Source of the DNA: Rhodococcus rhodochrous
Lineage (GTDB): Bacteria > Actinomycetota > Actinomycetes > Mycobacteriales > Mycobacteriaceae
Direction: 5' to 3'
DNA length: 64,000 nt
NCBI RefSeq assembly: GCF_900187265.1
Contig: NZ_LT906450.1
Span: forward strand, 4,889,444-4,953,443
The notes beneath the pieces are model-generated. The model did not search any database. It was not told where the DNA came from and saw only the letters and a program-made list of their open reading frames with translations. Position numbers and translations under genes: made by a program. Each line of letters begins with the position of its first letter. Positions within the stretch are counted from its first letter, which is position 1. Below, piece by piece: positions 41,221-50,347 of this stretch.

Positions 41221-42054
41221 TCAGTCTGCGGTGGGCGCTGCCACCGAACCGGCCGAGCTCGGGATCTCACCGTGGCGGATCTCCCGGTAGACCCGGCTGC
41301 GCAGGTCCGCGAACTCACGAGTGGCCTTGGTCGCGATCTGGTCGCGCTCGGCACCGAGATGCGTCTCGATCAGATCCACCACCTGGGTCGGCTTCCTGCC
41401 CAGTACGAGCACTCGATCGGACAGGTAGACCGCCTCGTCGATGTCGTGTGTGACCAGCAGGATCGTAATACCGAGGTGGTTCTTCACCCGCAGGGTCAGA
41501 TCCTCGAGGTCCGCGCGTGTCTGGGCATCGACCGAGGCGAACGGCTCGTCCATCAAGACGATGGCAGGTTCGTAGGCGAGGGCGCGGGCGATCGCCACTC
41601 GCTGCTGCATACCACCGGACAGCTGCCACGGGTACTTATCGATGTGGTCCTTCAGCCCGACCTCGACGAGAGCGTCCATCGCCTTCGCGGTGCGCTTCTT
41701 CTTGTCCTTGATCGTGGTCCGCAGCGGGAGGATCACATTGTCGAGGATGGAGAGCCACGGCATCAGCGACCGGGAGTAGTCCTGGAAGACGATCGCCATC
41801 TCCGCCGGCGGTTCCGTCACTCTCCGTCCCCGGAGGGTGACCGATCCGGAGGTCGGATCCGTCAGGCCGGAGAGACACTGGAGAAGCGTCGTCTTTCCCG
41901 CTCCGGACGGGCCGACGATGCACATGAACTCGCCGCTGCGGACGGCGACATCGATGCCACCGAGGACCTGGTGATCGCCGTACCGCTTTCCGAGGTTCTC
42001 CACGACGAGGAGTTCCTCGTGCGAGGTGGCCTTACCCGTGTGTGTGGTGCTCAT
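41221..42054 (-). CDS. ABC transporter ATP-binding protein (SsuB/TauB/NrtD type)
   Basis: A 277-residue ATPase of the NitT/TauT class. Walker A GPSGAGKTT (near 48), the Q-loop FQDYSRSLMPW, signature LSGGMQQRVAIARAL and Walker B with DEPFASVDA followed by LVTHDIDEA are present. The ATG at 42054 follows an AGGAA site, 10 bases after the second permease. With the genes upstream it completes an importer for a small organic anion, probably an aromatic acid given the setting. Confidence 0.92.
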   Translation of the reverse strand: MSTTHTGKATSHEELLVVENLGKRYGDHQVLGGIDVAVRSGEFMCIVGPSGAGKTTLLQCLSGLTDPTSGSVTLRGRRVTEPPAEMAIVFQDYSRSLMPWLSILDNVILPLRTTIKDKKKRTAKAMDALVEVGLKDHIDKYPWQLSGGMQQRVAIARALAYEPAIVLMDEPFASVDAQTRADLEDLTLRVKNHLGITILLVTHDIDEAVYLSDRVLVLGRKPTQVVDLIETHLGAERDQIATKATREFADLRSRVYREIRHGEIPSSAGSVAAPTAD

Positions 42055-42064
42055 AGTCACGTTC

Positions 42065-42823
42065 CTAAGCGTTCTTCTTGTTGTGCCAGTCGAGGACTCG
42101 TCCCTCGACCAGTCGGGCAGCGAGATTGAGCAGGTAGCCCAGCACACCCAGCATCACGATGCCGGACCACATATTGAGAATGTTGAAGCTGCGCTGTGAA
42201 TCGAGGATGAAGTAGCCGATACCGCCGGGGGAACCGATCATCTCCGTCACGACCATGACCACCGTCGCGATGGCGAGCGCCAGGCGAGCGCCGGCGAAGA
42301 TCTGCGGTGCCGCATGTGGGGCGTAGATATAACGGATCCGGTTCTTCAACGGGATCCGGTAGCTCCGGGACATCCTGAGCAGCACCGGTTCCACCGACCG
42401 CACGCCATCGATCGTATTGAGCAGGATCGGCCACATGGACGCGAGAGCGATCAGGAAGATCTTCATCGTGTCGTCGATCCCGAGGAAGATGACGGCGATG
42501 GGGAGGAGCGCGACGCCAGGTGTTGCCCGGAGGAATTCGAGGATGGGCCGGACCGTCTCCTCGAAGCGGGGCAGCAGCCCCAGGACGATCCCTCCGACCA
42601 CACCGACGATCACGGCGATACCGAACCCGAGGAGGACCCGACCGAGGCTGGGCAGAACGTTCTCGACGATCCCGTCGAAGAACCACACCGATTGCAGACG
42701 ATCGAGAATCTTGGAGAGGGATGGGAAGTAGAAGGACGAACTGTTGGCCGAGACCGCCAACCACGTGATGACCAGGACGATCGGAAGCCAAGCTTCCCAG
42801 GCGAATCCGGTGATGCGCTTCAT
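42065..42823 (-). CDS. ABC transporter permease (SsuC/TauC type), second subunit
   Basis: A 252-residue inner-membrane permease with about six helices. The cytoplasmic EAA-type loop is LLRMSRSYRIPLKNRIRYIY (near 155-175). The N-terminus MKRITGFAWEAWLPIVLVI inserts as the first helix. Its ATG overlaps the stop of the other permease (ATGA). Two distinct permeases in tandem suggest a heterodimeric channel, whereas many transporters of this class use one permease twice. Confidence 0.9.
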   Translation of the reverse strand: MKRITGFAWEAWLPIVLVITWLAVSANSSSFYFPSLSKILDRLQSVWFFDGIVENVLPSLGRVLLGFGIAVIVGVVGGIVLGLLPRFEETVRPILEFLRATPGVALLPIAVIFLGIDDTMKIFLIALASMWPILLNTIDGVRSVEPVLLRMSRSYRIPLKNRIRYIYAPHAAPQIFAGARLALAIATVVMVVTEMIGSPGGIGYFILDSQRSFNILNMWSGIVMLGVLGYLLNLAARLVEGRVLDWHNKKNA

Positions 42824-43695
42824 GCCGAATGCTCCCCTCGGATGACCGGGTGCCACCACAGCAGACGGCGCTGTGCGGACACGACCAGGGTGTTGACGAG
42901 AAGTCCGAGGACACCCGCGGTGATCGCGTAGGCGAAGACTTCCGGACGCTTGAACGCCTGCTCCATGTGGGACAGTTCCGAGCCGAGTCCGGGTGCTCCA
43001 CCGAGGTATTCGGCACTGATGGTCATCAGCAGGGCCATGGTGGCGGCGAGCCGCAGGCCGGTGAAGACGAGCAGCGCCACACTCGGCACCCACAGGTACC
43101 GCAGACGGTCGACGGTGGAGATCCGGAACACCCGAACGACCCACTTGTGCAGTGGCTCCACCTGCTTCGCCGCGTACATGGACTGGATGAGCAGAGGCCA
43201 GACCGCCGACAGGACGATCATGGTGATCTCCATCCGACTCGTCGCTCCGAACAGGAGGAGCACGAGCGGCAGGAGAGCGATCGTAGGAATGCTGCGGAAG
43301 AAGTCGACGATCCACCGCGTGCTCTGAGTGGCGCGCAGCGAGGACCCGATCAGGAGGCCGGCGGGAACGCCGATGAGTGCGGACAGGCCCAGACCCATCG
43401 CCCACACACCGATGGTGGTTCCGAGCGCGGTCCAGTAGGTACCGCTGCCCCACAGACCGATCAGCGCTTCGACGACCATCACCGGAGTCGGGAGCGATCC
43501 GGCGTCGACCAGTGGGCTCATGGCGATCGCTTGCCATGCGGCGAGGACCGCGGCGATCGCGATCAGCTTGGGTACGGGGCCGACCTTACGTCGTCCTGCG
43601 TCGGACGCCGCTGGACGCGGTCCGGACTTGGCCGGCACTGCCGGCTTCAACTTGGTATCGGCCGATGACACGGCTACTGAGGTTGTTGTCGCCAT
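42820..43695 (-). CDS. ABC transporter permease (SsuC/TauC type), first subunit
   Basis: A 291-residue permease with an unusually long, positively charged N-terminal tail (~40 residues, Ala/Pro/Lys-rich) before about six membrane helices. The EAA-type loop VVRVFRISTVDRLRYLWVP is near 195-213. It starts three bases before the end of the binding-protein gene's downstream edge (43699), so the operon is tightly packed. Confidence 0.9.
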   Translation of the reverse strand: MATTTSVAVSSADTKLKPAVPAKSGPRPAASDAGRRKVGPVPKLIAIAAVLAAWQAIAMSPLVDAGSLPTPVMVVEALIGLWGSGTYWTALGTTIGVWAMGLGLSALIGVPAGLLIGSSLRATQSTRWIVDFFRSIPTIALLPLVLLLFGATSRMEITMIVLSAVWPLLIQSMYAAKQVEPLHKWVVRVFRISTVDRLRYLWVPSVALLVFTGLRLAATMALLMTISAEYLGGAPGLGSELSHMEQAFKRPEVFAYAITAGVLGLLVNTLVVSAQRRLLWWHPVIRGEHSA

Positions 43696-43698
43696 CGT

Positions 43699-44703
43699 CT
43701 ACTCGGATCCTACGAGGATTTCGTCGAAACTCGGCTTCTCGGTGAGGATCTCGTACTCCACCGCGAGGTTCGCGATCTTGTCGAGTTGCTCTGCCGTGAC
43801 GGGAGTCGTCGCGAACGGCTGGATAAAGGCATTCGCCAGCTGCTCCTCGGAGAAGCCGAGCTCCTCGATCGCGACCTTCTTGGCGATCTCCTTGTCCGCG
43901 TTGACGATCTCCGCTGCCTGATGGATGCCCTCGACGAATTTCCGGACAGTGTCGGGATTCTTCGCGATGAACTCCTCGGACGCGACGTAGACCGACGATG
44001 GCACACCCTGGTTGCCGGGTGCGTCCGTGTTGTGGACGAGCCGAACGGTCCCCGATGCGATCGCGCTCGATGCGAGCGGTTCGTTCGGTGTCGCGGCGTC
44101 GACGTATCCCTGCTGCACCAGGTCGATCGTCTGGGCGGGCGGGACCTCGACGAAGTCGATCCGGCTGGAGTCGCCGCCAGCTTTGTCGACCACAGCGCGG
44201 ATGTTCATCCACGTCTGCGTCTTGATTGCCGGGACTCCCACCTTGCGGTCGACGAGGTCGGTCGGGGACTGGATCGCACTCGACGCCGCCGTCACAACGC
44301 TCGCTGCCGACGGCACTCCGTCCTCACCGTCGGTGGCCTGCACACCGGCGCCCGCGACCACCCGGACGGGAAGGCCCTGAACTCGGGCCTGCATCAGGGT
44401 GACCGTGTCCATCTGGGCGATCTGCAGCGTACCGCTGAGCAGCTGTGGAACTGCGTCGTTCGCCGACTTGTTCGCTGCGGCAGTGACGTTCAATCCGAGA
44501 TCGGAAAAGATCCCTTCGCTGATGCCGGCACGCAGTCCGACACCCGACAGGCCGGGCGAGCTACCGACCGAGATGTCGGTGGCCTGGTCGGCGGATGCAC
44601 CCTCGGAGGAACCGCAGGCGCCGGCGAGCAGGGTGAGCGCGGCAGCTGCTGTAACAGCGGCAACGCGACGGACACGGGGTGCTGAGAGGACCGCGAGTGA
44701 CAT
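43699..44703 (-). CDS. NitT/TauT-type substrate-binding lipoprotein
   Basis: A 334-residue extracytoplasmic binding protein. The signal peptide (VRRVAAVTAAAALTLLAGAC) ends in a lipobox with Cys near residue 30. The NMT1/SsuA-like fold follows (VGSSPGLSGVGLRAGISEGIF, here split by its motif, then GTLQIAQMDTVTLMQA, VGVPAIKTQTW, FVEVPPAQTIDLVQQGYVDAA). It is the first gene of the importer operon. A palindrome, CACTTCTGTAGTG, lies 88 bases upstream of its start and recurs before the regulators at 45.8 kb. Confidence 0.88.
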   Translation of the reverse strand: MSLAVLSAPRVRRVAAVTAAAALTLLAGACGSSEGASADQATDISVGSSPGLSGVGLRAGISEGIFSDLGLNVTAAANKSANDAVPQLLSGTLQIAQMDTVTLMQARVQGLPVRVVAGAGVQATDGEDGVPSAASVVTAASSAIQSPTDLVDRKVGVPAIKTQTWMNIRAVVDKAGGDSSRIDFVEVPPAQTIDLVQQGYVDAATPNEPLASSAIASGTVRLVHNTDAPGNQGVPSSVYVASEEFIAKNPDTVRKFVEGIHQAAEIVNADKEIAKKVAIEELGFSEEQLANAFIQPFATTPVTAEQLDKIANLAVEYEILTEKPSFDEILVGSE

Positions 44704-44790
44704 ATTCGGACTCCGGTTTCAGGTCTTGGGGGCGGTTGTACGAGCGGCCGATCGAACGGAGGATCACTGACGACCGGCTATGCCGTGGAT

Positions 44791-44803
44791 CACTTCTGTA
44801 GTG
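44791..44803. promoter_or_regulatory. Palindromic operator CACTTCTGTAGTG, copy 1
   Basis: A 13-bp site, CACT-N5-AGTG, lies in the 186-base gap between the binding-protein gene and the IclR gene. An identical 13-mer occurs at 45783-45795, upstream of the IclR and double-TetR genes. Exact recurrence at two related promoters argues for a shared regulator. Confidence 0.6.
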
Positions 44804-44889
44804 AGCGGTTCACGAAGCGTAGGTCTCGTGCAGTGGAGAAAGAAATCCCTTCTTTCCACATGACGCAATACTCGTTGTCGGGACTGCAC

Positions 44890-45699
44890 TCAGACCACGA
44901 GAGTTCGTTCGATCTGACGAACAGCACGCGTGAGAGCCGCTTCAGAGTGCGCCAGATTCACGCGAACAGCGGGCGCGGAGAGGCTGATTGCCGCAACGGC
45001 CTTGCCACGACAGACGATGGGCGCAGCGACGCAGACCTGCCCGAGTACGGACTCTTGCTTGTCGTAGGCCAAACCGGTCGCCCGCGTCTCTGCGAACTGC
45101 CGATAGAGGATCGCAAGGTTGGTGATCGAGTGACGGGTACGACGCGGCAGCGGGTCCGGCAGCACTTTCGCCACTTCGTCCGTGGGCTGAAACGCCAGGA
45201 GCGCTTTGCCCAGCGCCGTGCACGTGGCGGGGGCACGACCTCCGATGGCCGTCGGAGCCGGCAGGGTGCGTAGGCCGACGACCTTGTCGACGATGACGAT
45301 GTCGGCCCGGTCGAGGATCGCGAGCCGAGTGGTCATTCCGGACACCGCGTACAGCTCCCCGAGGTAGGGGGCCACCTGCTCACGCAGGCCGCGGGGTCGA
45401 CTGTGCGCGACGCGATTACCCAGTTCGAACAGCTTGTCGCCGGGCCGGTAACGAGTACCCTCCTTCGACACGAATCCGCTTTCGACGAGGTACGCGAGAA
45501 GGCGGTAGGCCGTGGACGTCGGAACACCGGCACGACGAGCGATGTCGCTGACTCCCATGGATTCCTCACCGGAGAGGAACTCGTCCAGGAGTTGCAGCGC
45601 CTTCAGGACCGACGCCGTACCGCGCTGCTCGTTCTTGCGGTCAGCGTCAGCCTCGGACTGTGCGTCGACCATGAACTGTTCGTCTGTAAGTGCGGTCAC
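44890..45699 (-). CDS. IclR-family transcriptional regulator
   Basis: A regulator of about 269 residues. The winged helix-turn-helix (VSDIARRAGVPTSTAYRLLAYL) lies near residues 50-71 and the IclR effector domain follows (LREQVAPYLGELYAVSG, GRAPATCTALGKALLAF, VCVAAPIVCRGKAVAAISLS). The start is uncertain: a GTG at 45699 has a GGAGAG site ten bases away, while the longest frame begins with TTG at 45717. It lies between the two copies of the CACTTCTGTAGTG site and is the best candidate to bind them. Confidence 0.85.
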   Translation of the reverse strand: MTALTDEQFMVDAQSEADADRKNEQRGTASVLKALQLLDEFLSGEESMGVSDIARRAGVPTSTAYRLLAYLVESGFVSKEGTRYRPGDKLFELGNRVAHSRPRGLREQVAPYLGELYAVSGMTTRLAILDRADIVIVDKVVGLRTLPAPTAIGGRAPATCTALGKALLAFQPTDEVAKVLPDPLPRRTRHSITNLAILYRQFAETRATGLAYDKQESVLGQVCVAAPIVCRGKAVAAISLSAPAVRVNLAHSEAALTRAVRQIERTLVV

Positions 45700-45740
45700 G
45701 ACGGTCTCACTCTCCAACTCTTTTCCGGCGTCGCCGATAT

Positions 45741-45805
45741 GCAGTAGTCAACTGCTGGATATATCGAATGCGCTGGACAGCCCACTTCTGTAGTGGATGG
45801 TACAG
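45741..45805. promoter_or_regulatory. Regulatory region with three palindromes incl. CACTTCTGTAGTG copy 2
   Basis: The gap between the divergent IclR and double-TetR genes holds GCAGTAGTCAACTGC (45741-45755), the repeated site CACTTCTGTAGTG (45783-45795) and, overlapping it, CTGTA-N8-TACAG (45788-45805). The second is identical to 44791-44803. These are probable binding sites for one or both flanking regulators. Confidence 0.6.
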
Positions 45806-45906
45806 TGATTGTAACGCTCGTTCCAGTGAGCGGCAACACACCGATGACAGATTGCGACGAGACCCTCTGCTACCTTTCCCACGGCAGCCCGCCCGAAAGA
45901 GACGTG

Positions 45907-47175
45907 ATGAAGACTGCCCGACGTAACGCCCGCGGAGAGGTCACTCTCCAGCGCATTCTCGATGCAACCGTGCAGCTCGTCGGCCGGTACGGCTACGACA
46001 ACACCACGATCTCCCGAATCACGAAGGCCACACAGCGACCCGCGAGTTCGATCTACTGGTACTTCGAGGACAAGGACGATCTCATCGTCACGGCGCTCGA
46101 GAATTCGTACACGCGTTTCCCTCGCGACGGTCGGCGGCCGTGGCAGCGGTTCGATCCCTCGACTCCCCTGCAGAGCCAATTGTTCGAGGAGCTCGCACCC
46201 GAGCTCCAGGCCTCCGAGTCCGAAACACCGCTCCGTCTGGGCATCACACTCGCACTGGAAGGAAGCGCCGCACGGTCCAAGGTTCAAGAACCCTTCCGAC
46301 GTCGCCGCGCAGCGGCGCTGGCCGCCATCGAGAAGTGGTGGAACGACGCATTCACGGCGACCGAGGCCGACGACGAACGTCGTCACGGCGGAGTGTGGTG
46401 GATGTCCACTCTCACTCTTGCGTTCCTCGACGGTCACTACATCTCGGATGTGGTCGTCGACGATCCCGAGATCGTCTCCGCACGCAGCCGGGCGGTCGCC
46501 GCGTTCCTCACCTTCGCGTTCGAGGCACTGTGCCGTGGCAACGCATCCCTCGAGGTACCCGGTGAAGACGGGGCCGACACCCCTGATGGTGCCACCGAGC
46601 ACGAGAACGGACCGTCCGCCCTGCTCGACGTCACACGCAGACTCGTTGCCCAGCACGGCTACGAAGGCGCGACGATCGGACGGATCTGCACGGAGTCCGG
46701 GATGCAGAGAAGCTCGGTGTACTGGCGTTACAAGGACAAGGACACCCTGATCAAAGCCGCGGTGGCCGATGCCTTCCTCGAACTGCTCATACCGTTGCAC
46801 GACCTACCCACGCCCTCGGAGGACTGGGTGGCCGATCTGGCGTCCGCGATCGGTGCGACGATGCGGGCAGCGGGCGACAACCCCGACACCGTCAAGGCCG
46901 GCCTGCTCCTCGAAGTGCAGCAGTGGGACCCTCCCACCGCAGGCGGCACAGCAGTGGTGGAAGGGAGTGCCGCCGCGGAAGCAGCCGTTGCCCAATGGTT
47001 TTCCACAGCCCGCGTCGCTGCGGACTCGGTCGAGCACCTCGCGTGGCTCGTCCTCAGGCTCATCGAGGGGCTGATGCTCGGCTCGGTTCTCGGGCGGCCC
47101 GTTCCCGTCGACGACCTGATCCGGCTTCTTGCGATGATGGTCGAGAACGGACCTCCTCGCGAGGCGCTCCCCTGA
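45907..47175 (+). CDS. Double TetR-type regulator (two HTH domains in one protein)
   Basis: A 422-residue protein made of two TetR-like units in tandem. The first helix-turn-helix region is near residues 12-58 (RILDATVQLVGRYGYDNTTI, then RPASSIYWYFEDKDDLI) and the second near 238-285 (LLDVTRRLVAQHGYEGATI, then QRSSVYWRYKDKDTLI). Each is followed by a helical ligand-type domain. Ordinary TetR proteins are ~200 residues and dimerise, so one chain may act as a built-in dimer. The start at 45907 has a GAAAGAGA site; longer readings lack one. Confidence 0.85.
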   Translation: MKTARRNARGEVTLQRILDATVQLVGRYGYDNTTISRITKATQRPASSIYWYFEDKDDLIVTALENSYTRFPRDGRRPWQRFDPSTPLQSQLFEELAPELQASESETPLRLGITLALEGSAARSKVQEPFRRRRAAALAAIEKWWNDAFTATEADDERRHGGVWWMSTLTLAFLDGHYISDVVVDDPEIVSARSRAVAAFLTFAFEALCRGNASLEVPGEDGADTPDGATEHENGPSALLDVTRRLVAQHGYEGATIGRICTESGMQRSSVYWRYKDKDTLIKAAVADAFLELLIPLHDLPTPSEDWVADLASAIGATMRAAGDNPDTVKAGLLLEVQQWDPPTAGGTAVVEGSAAAEAAVAQWFSTARVAADSVEHLAWLVLRLIEGLMLGSVLGRPVPVDDLIRLLAMMVENGPPREALP

Positions 47176-47190
47176 GCGTGAGCGCCGACG

Positions 47191-47739
47191 TCACTCCAGC
47201 CTGAGTCGGTAGGACTCGACCGGATGCGTTTCGAGTTCCAATTCGAAGGTGTTCATGATCCGACCGACCATCATGTAGAAGCCGATGATCAGGACCAGTT
47301 CCACCATCTTGGAATCGCCGTACCGGGCGTGGATCGCATCGAAGACCTCATCCGGCGTAGTGGTCGTCTCCACAACAGCATCGGTGAACCGCAGGAGCAG
47401 TTCCTCGAACGGATCGAACTCCTCGGCTCCCTTCTCGGGGTACGACGCCACGCTATCGATCTTTTTCGGGGACAAACCTACTCGCTGGGCGACGACCGTG
47501 TGCTCGTGCCATTGGTAGTTCGCACCGGACAGATGGGCGACCCTCAGGATCACGACCTCGCGATGCACCGGATCGAGTGAGCTGCCCTTACTGACGGTCT
47601 GACCGAGCGCGAACACCTCGGGAGCGCAGTTCTCCGAGTTGGCGATCATCCGGAAGACGTTGATCTTCCGTTTGCCGGCCAGCGACTTCAGGACACGGTC
47701 CGATGCCTTCTCCGGATCGAAATACGGGATACGTGCCAA
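47191..47739 (-). CDS. Carboxymuconolactone decarboxylase/AhpD-family protein
   Basis: A 182-residue all-helical protein of the CMD/AhpD family (DPVHREVVILRVAHLSGANYQWHEH in part, near 56-80). The usual AhpD Cys-x-x-Cys is absent; the pattern is Tyr-x-Trp-x-x-His, as in many CMD-like proteins next to aromatic degradation genes. Its exact reaction is unknown. It is the last gene of the minus-strand half of module B, 43 bases after the aldolase, and converges with the double-TetR gene. Confidence 0.82.
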   Translation of the reverse strand: MARIPYFDPEKASDRVLKSLAGKRKINVFRMIANSENCAPEVFALGQTVSKGSSLDPVHREVVILRVAHLSGANYQWHEHTVVAQRVGLSPKKIDSVASYPEKGAEEFDPFEELLLRFTDAVVETTTTPDEVFDAIHARYGDSKMVELVLIIGFYMMVGRIMNTFELELETHPVESYRLRLE

Positions 47740-47782
47740 AACAACCTCTTCCAGTCGTCGGTGGACATTTACTCGAGTCCGA

Positions 47783-48622
47783 TCAGTACGCGCTCACTTC
47801 GTGCGGTTCCTGATCCTGACGGAATTGAGCGAGCAGGTCGTCGGCAGCACGGATCAACAGGGACGAATCGACGCCGACACCGGCAAAGGTGATTCCTTCG
47901 TCGAGCCACTTCTTGGCAGCGGAGGCGTCGGCGAGCATGATGCCGAGCGGCTTACCGACGGCGCGCACGGTTTCGATGCCCCTGCAGATCGCCTGCACGA
48001 CGTCGGGGTGCGTACGTTGTTCGGGGAATCCCATGTCTGCAGCGAGATCCGCCGGCCCGATAAGGATGCCGTCGATTCCCTCCGTCGCAGCGATCTTCTC
48101 GATGTTCTCGAGTGCCCGAGTCGTCTCCGCCTGGACGATGAGACAGACGTTGTCGTCGGAGGTCCGGACGTAATCGGTGAACCGCCCCCATCGGGACGAG
48201 CGTGCCAGACCACTACCCATACCGCGGATCCCGTTCGGTGCATACCGGACGGCACGCACGAGTTCGGCCGCCTGCTCAGTGGTGTCGACCATGGGGACGA
48301 GCAGATTCCGTACCCCGATCTCGAGATACTGCTTGATGAGCGCAGGGTCGCCGTGCGGCAATCTGACGACAGGTTGCGACAGTTCGTTGCTCCGATCTCC
48401 GAGCAACGATGCCGCAGCGGCGATTCCTTGCAATTGTGCGAGCACCGACCGAAGATCGTTCGGTCCGTGCTCGGCGTCTATCAGCAGCCAGTCGTAACCG
48501 CATCCGGCGAGCAATTCGGCCGTGTAACCATCGGCCAGGACGGACCACAACCCGATCTGCCGTTCGCCTGCGGCCAACCGCTCCTTGAAACGGTTGGTGG
48601 GGGCCTTTCGGGTGATGGACAT
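47783..48622 (-). CDS. HpaI-type 4-hydroxy-2-oxoacid aldolase
   Basis: A 279-residue class II pyruvate aldolase expected to split the 4-hydroxy-2-oxo acid at the end of a meta-cleavage route into pyruvate and an aldehyde. The conserved His is in IDAEHGPND, the metal ligands are in VQAETTRAL (Glu) and IGPADLAADMG (Asp), and the Arg in VVRLP is present. The start at 48622 has a GAGGAA site. It follows the hydratase gene directly, the expected order of reactions. No acylating aldehyde dehydrogenase (MhpF) is seen, so the aldehyde may go to one of the ALDHs here. Confidence 0.88.
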   Translation of the reverse strand: MSITRKAPTNRFKERLAAGERQIGLWSVLADGYTAELLAGCGYDWLLIDAEHGPNDLRSVLAQLQGIAAAASLLGDRSNELSQPVVRLPHGDPALIKQYLEIGVRNLLVPMVDTTEQAAELVRAVRYAPNGIRGMGSGLARSSRWGRFTDYVRTSDDNVCLIVQAETTRALENIEKIAATEGIDGILIGPADLAADMGFPEQRTHPDVVQAICRGIETVRAVGKPLGIMLADASAAKKWLDEGITFAGVGVDSSLLIRAADDLLAQFRQDQEPHEVSAY

Positions 48623-48654
48623 CGGTACGTTCCTCGTTTCGGATGAAGCTGTTC

Positions 48655-49464
48655 TCAGACCAGCTGGAAGGAGATGGAGCCCAGAGAGCCGTAGTCGGCG
48701 TGCGCGACATCGCCTCGCGTCATGGGTATCGGCCGGGTGAACGAACCGGCCAGGACGATCTGGCCTGCTTCGAGCTTCTGGCCGTGGCCGTGCAGACGCC
48801 GCGCCAGCCACGCCACGCCGCGGGCGGGATGATCGAGCACCGCACCTGCGAGACCGGATTCCTCGACGATTCCGTTCAGGTAGAACAAGGCACCCACCCG
48901 ACGCAGATCCACTTCGTCCGGTTTCACCGGGTTTCCACCGAGCACGATGCCGGCGTTCGCGGCGTTGTCCGAGATGGTGTCGAAAACCTTACGCGGCGCA
49001 CCCGATTCACGATCGAACTGTTCGATGCGAGCATCGATGATCTCGAGAGCGGGCGTCACCCGGTCGGTGGCATTGAGCACGTCGCTGATCGAAACGTCCG
49101 GCCCCTCGATCGGGTCCCGGAGCAGAAAGGCGAGCTCGACCTCGACCCGCGGCTTGATGAACCGCTCGGCGGAGATCGTTCCACCGCTTTCGTAGAGCAT
49201 CTCGTCGAAGAGCGTGCCGAAGTCCGGCTCGTCGATCTGGCTGCTGACCTGCATGGCCCGGGAGGTCAGACCGATCTTGTGACCGATCACCCGCTGGCCT
49301 TCCGCCTCCTTGATCCGCGCCCATGCCCTCGAGACCGCATATCCGTCCTCGATCGTCATGTGCGGAAAACGGGCCGAGAAGTGCCGGACCTGGTCTCGAC
49401 GGAGCTCGGCGTCGTGCAGTTCCTGCGCCAACTCCGTGCAGGTCTGCTCATCGAACGAGATCAT
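48655..49464 (-). CDS. 2-hydroxypentadienoate hydratase (MhpD/FAH-like)
   Basis: A 269-residue enzyme of the 2-oxopent-4-enoate hydratase group, which adds water to the dienoate released by the C-C hydrolase. Key segments are VIGHKIGLTSRAMQ, PDFGTLFDEML, the metal-site PRVEVELAFLL and ALEIIDARI. The ATG at 49464 overlaps the hydrolase stop (ATGA). Together with the hydrolase upstream and the aldolase downstream it forms the lower meta-pathway. Confidence 0.9.
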   Translation of the reverse strand: MISFDEQTCTELAQELHDAELRRDQVRHFSARFPHMTIEDGYAVSRAWARIKEAEGQRVIGHKIGLTSRAMQVSSQIDEPDFGTLFDEMLYESGGTISAERFIKPRVEVELAFLLRDPIEGPDVSISDVLNATDRVTPALEIIDARIEQFDRESGAPRKVFDTISDNAANAGIVLGGNPVKPDEVDLRRVGALFYLNGIVEESGLAGAVLDHPARGVAWLARRLHGHGQKLEAGQIVLAGSFTRPIPMTRGDVAHADYGSLGSISFQLV

Positions 49465-50342
49465 GCGACCTCCACCCGCTCGTCGACGGCGAGGAAGCGC
49501 TGTGCCAGCTCGTTGAACTCGTCGGCCCGTTCGAACTGGGCCCAGTGGTCGCAACCGGTCATCTCGACGAGCTCGGCGCCCGGCACGATCTCGGCCAACA
49601 AGCGAGCGTTGTCGAGGAACATGTTCGGAGCGTCGACTGCCGCAACGACGAGTACCGGCTGCTGCAGAGCAGCCCACTCCTCCCGCGACAGATCCTGGCC
49701 ACCGGAGGTGAACGCGAGGAGGTGTCCCATCGCCGCGCCCATCTCGGGCTGCTGGTAGATGCGCAACCGAACAGCGACAAGGTCGTCGATCAGATCCTCG
49801 GGGTCGAGCATGAGCCGTCCCATCGCCGCCGTCACCGACTCCCACGACGGAGCCTGCGCCGCGTTCTGCCGACGCTTGCGGACATCGGCACCGAACTTCT
49901 TCTCCTCCTCGGGGTCCACGATGATGCCCGCCGGCGCGATCATCACGAGGCGAGTGATCCGGTCCGGATGATCGGACGCCATTCTGGCCCCCACCCACGA
50001 TCCGAGGGACACTCCGACCACAGCGGCCTGCTCGACGCCCAGTGCATCGAGTACCGCGAGGGCGTGCTCAGCGTAATCGGGAATGAGATACGGGAAGTCC
50101 GGTTTGTCGGTGTAACCGCATCCCAGCATGTCGATGCCGATGACTCGATGTGTCCTCGCCAGAGCGCCGTAGTTCGCGCAGAAGTTCTCCAAGCTACCGG
50201 CCGTGCCGTGCAGAAGCAGGACGACAGGACCCTCCGGGTTTCCGGTTTCCAGGTATCGCGTACGAATTCCCCTGGCGTCCACCCAGTCGAGGGTATGGCG
50301 AACATTGTCGAGATAGGTCCACACACTTCGATATCGCTGCAT
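49461..50342 (-). CDS. Alpha/beta hydrolase, C-C hydrolase-like
   Basis: A 293-residue alpha/beta hydrolase. The nucleophile elbow GVSLGSW, the acid Asp in VVAAVDAPNM and the base His in GCDHW are all present, with the oxyanion motif LLHGTAGSLENF. It is more distant from MhpC than the hydrolases at 35233 and 56823, so its substrate may differ. It lies five bases after the VOC gene and overlaps the hydratase gene, so it belongs to the same transcript. Confidence 0.86.
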   Translation of the reverse strand: MQRYRSVWTYLDNVRHTLDWVDARGIRTRYLETGNPEGPVVLLLHGTAGSLENFCANYGALARTHRVIGIDMLGCGYTDKPDFPYLIPDYAEHALAVLDALGVEQAAVVGVSLGSWVGARMASDHPDRITRLVMIAPAGIIVDPEEEKKFGADVRKRRQNAAQAPSWESVTAAMGRLMLDPEDLIDDLVAVRLRIYQQPEMGAAMGHLLAFTSGGQDLSREEWAALQQPVLVVAAVDAPNMFLDNARLLAEIVPGAELVEMTGCDHWAQFERADEFNELAQRFLAVDERVEVA

Positions 50343-50347
50343 GATTC

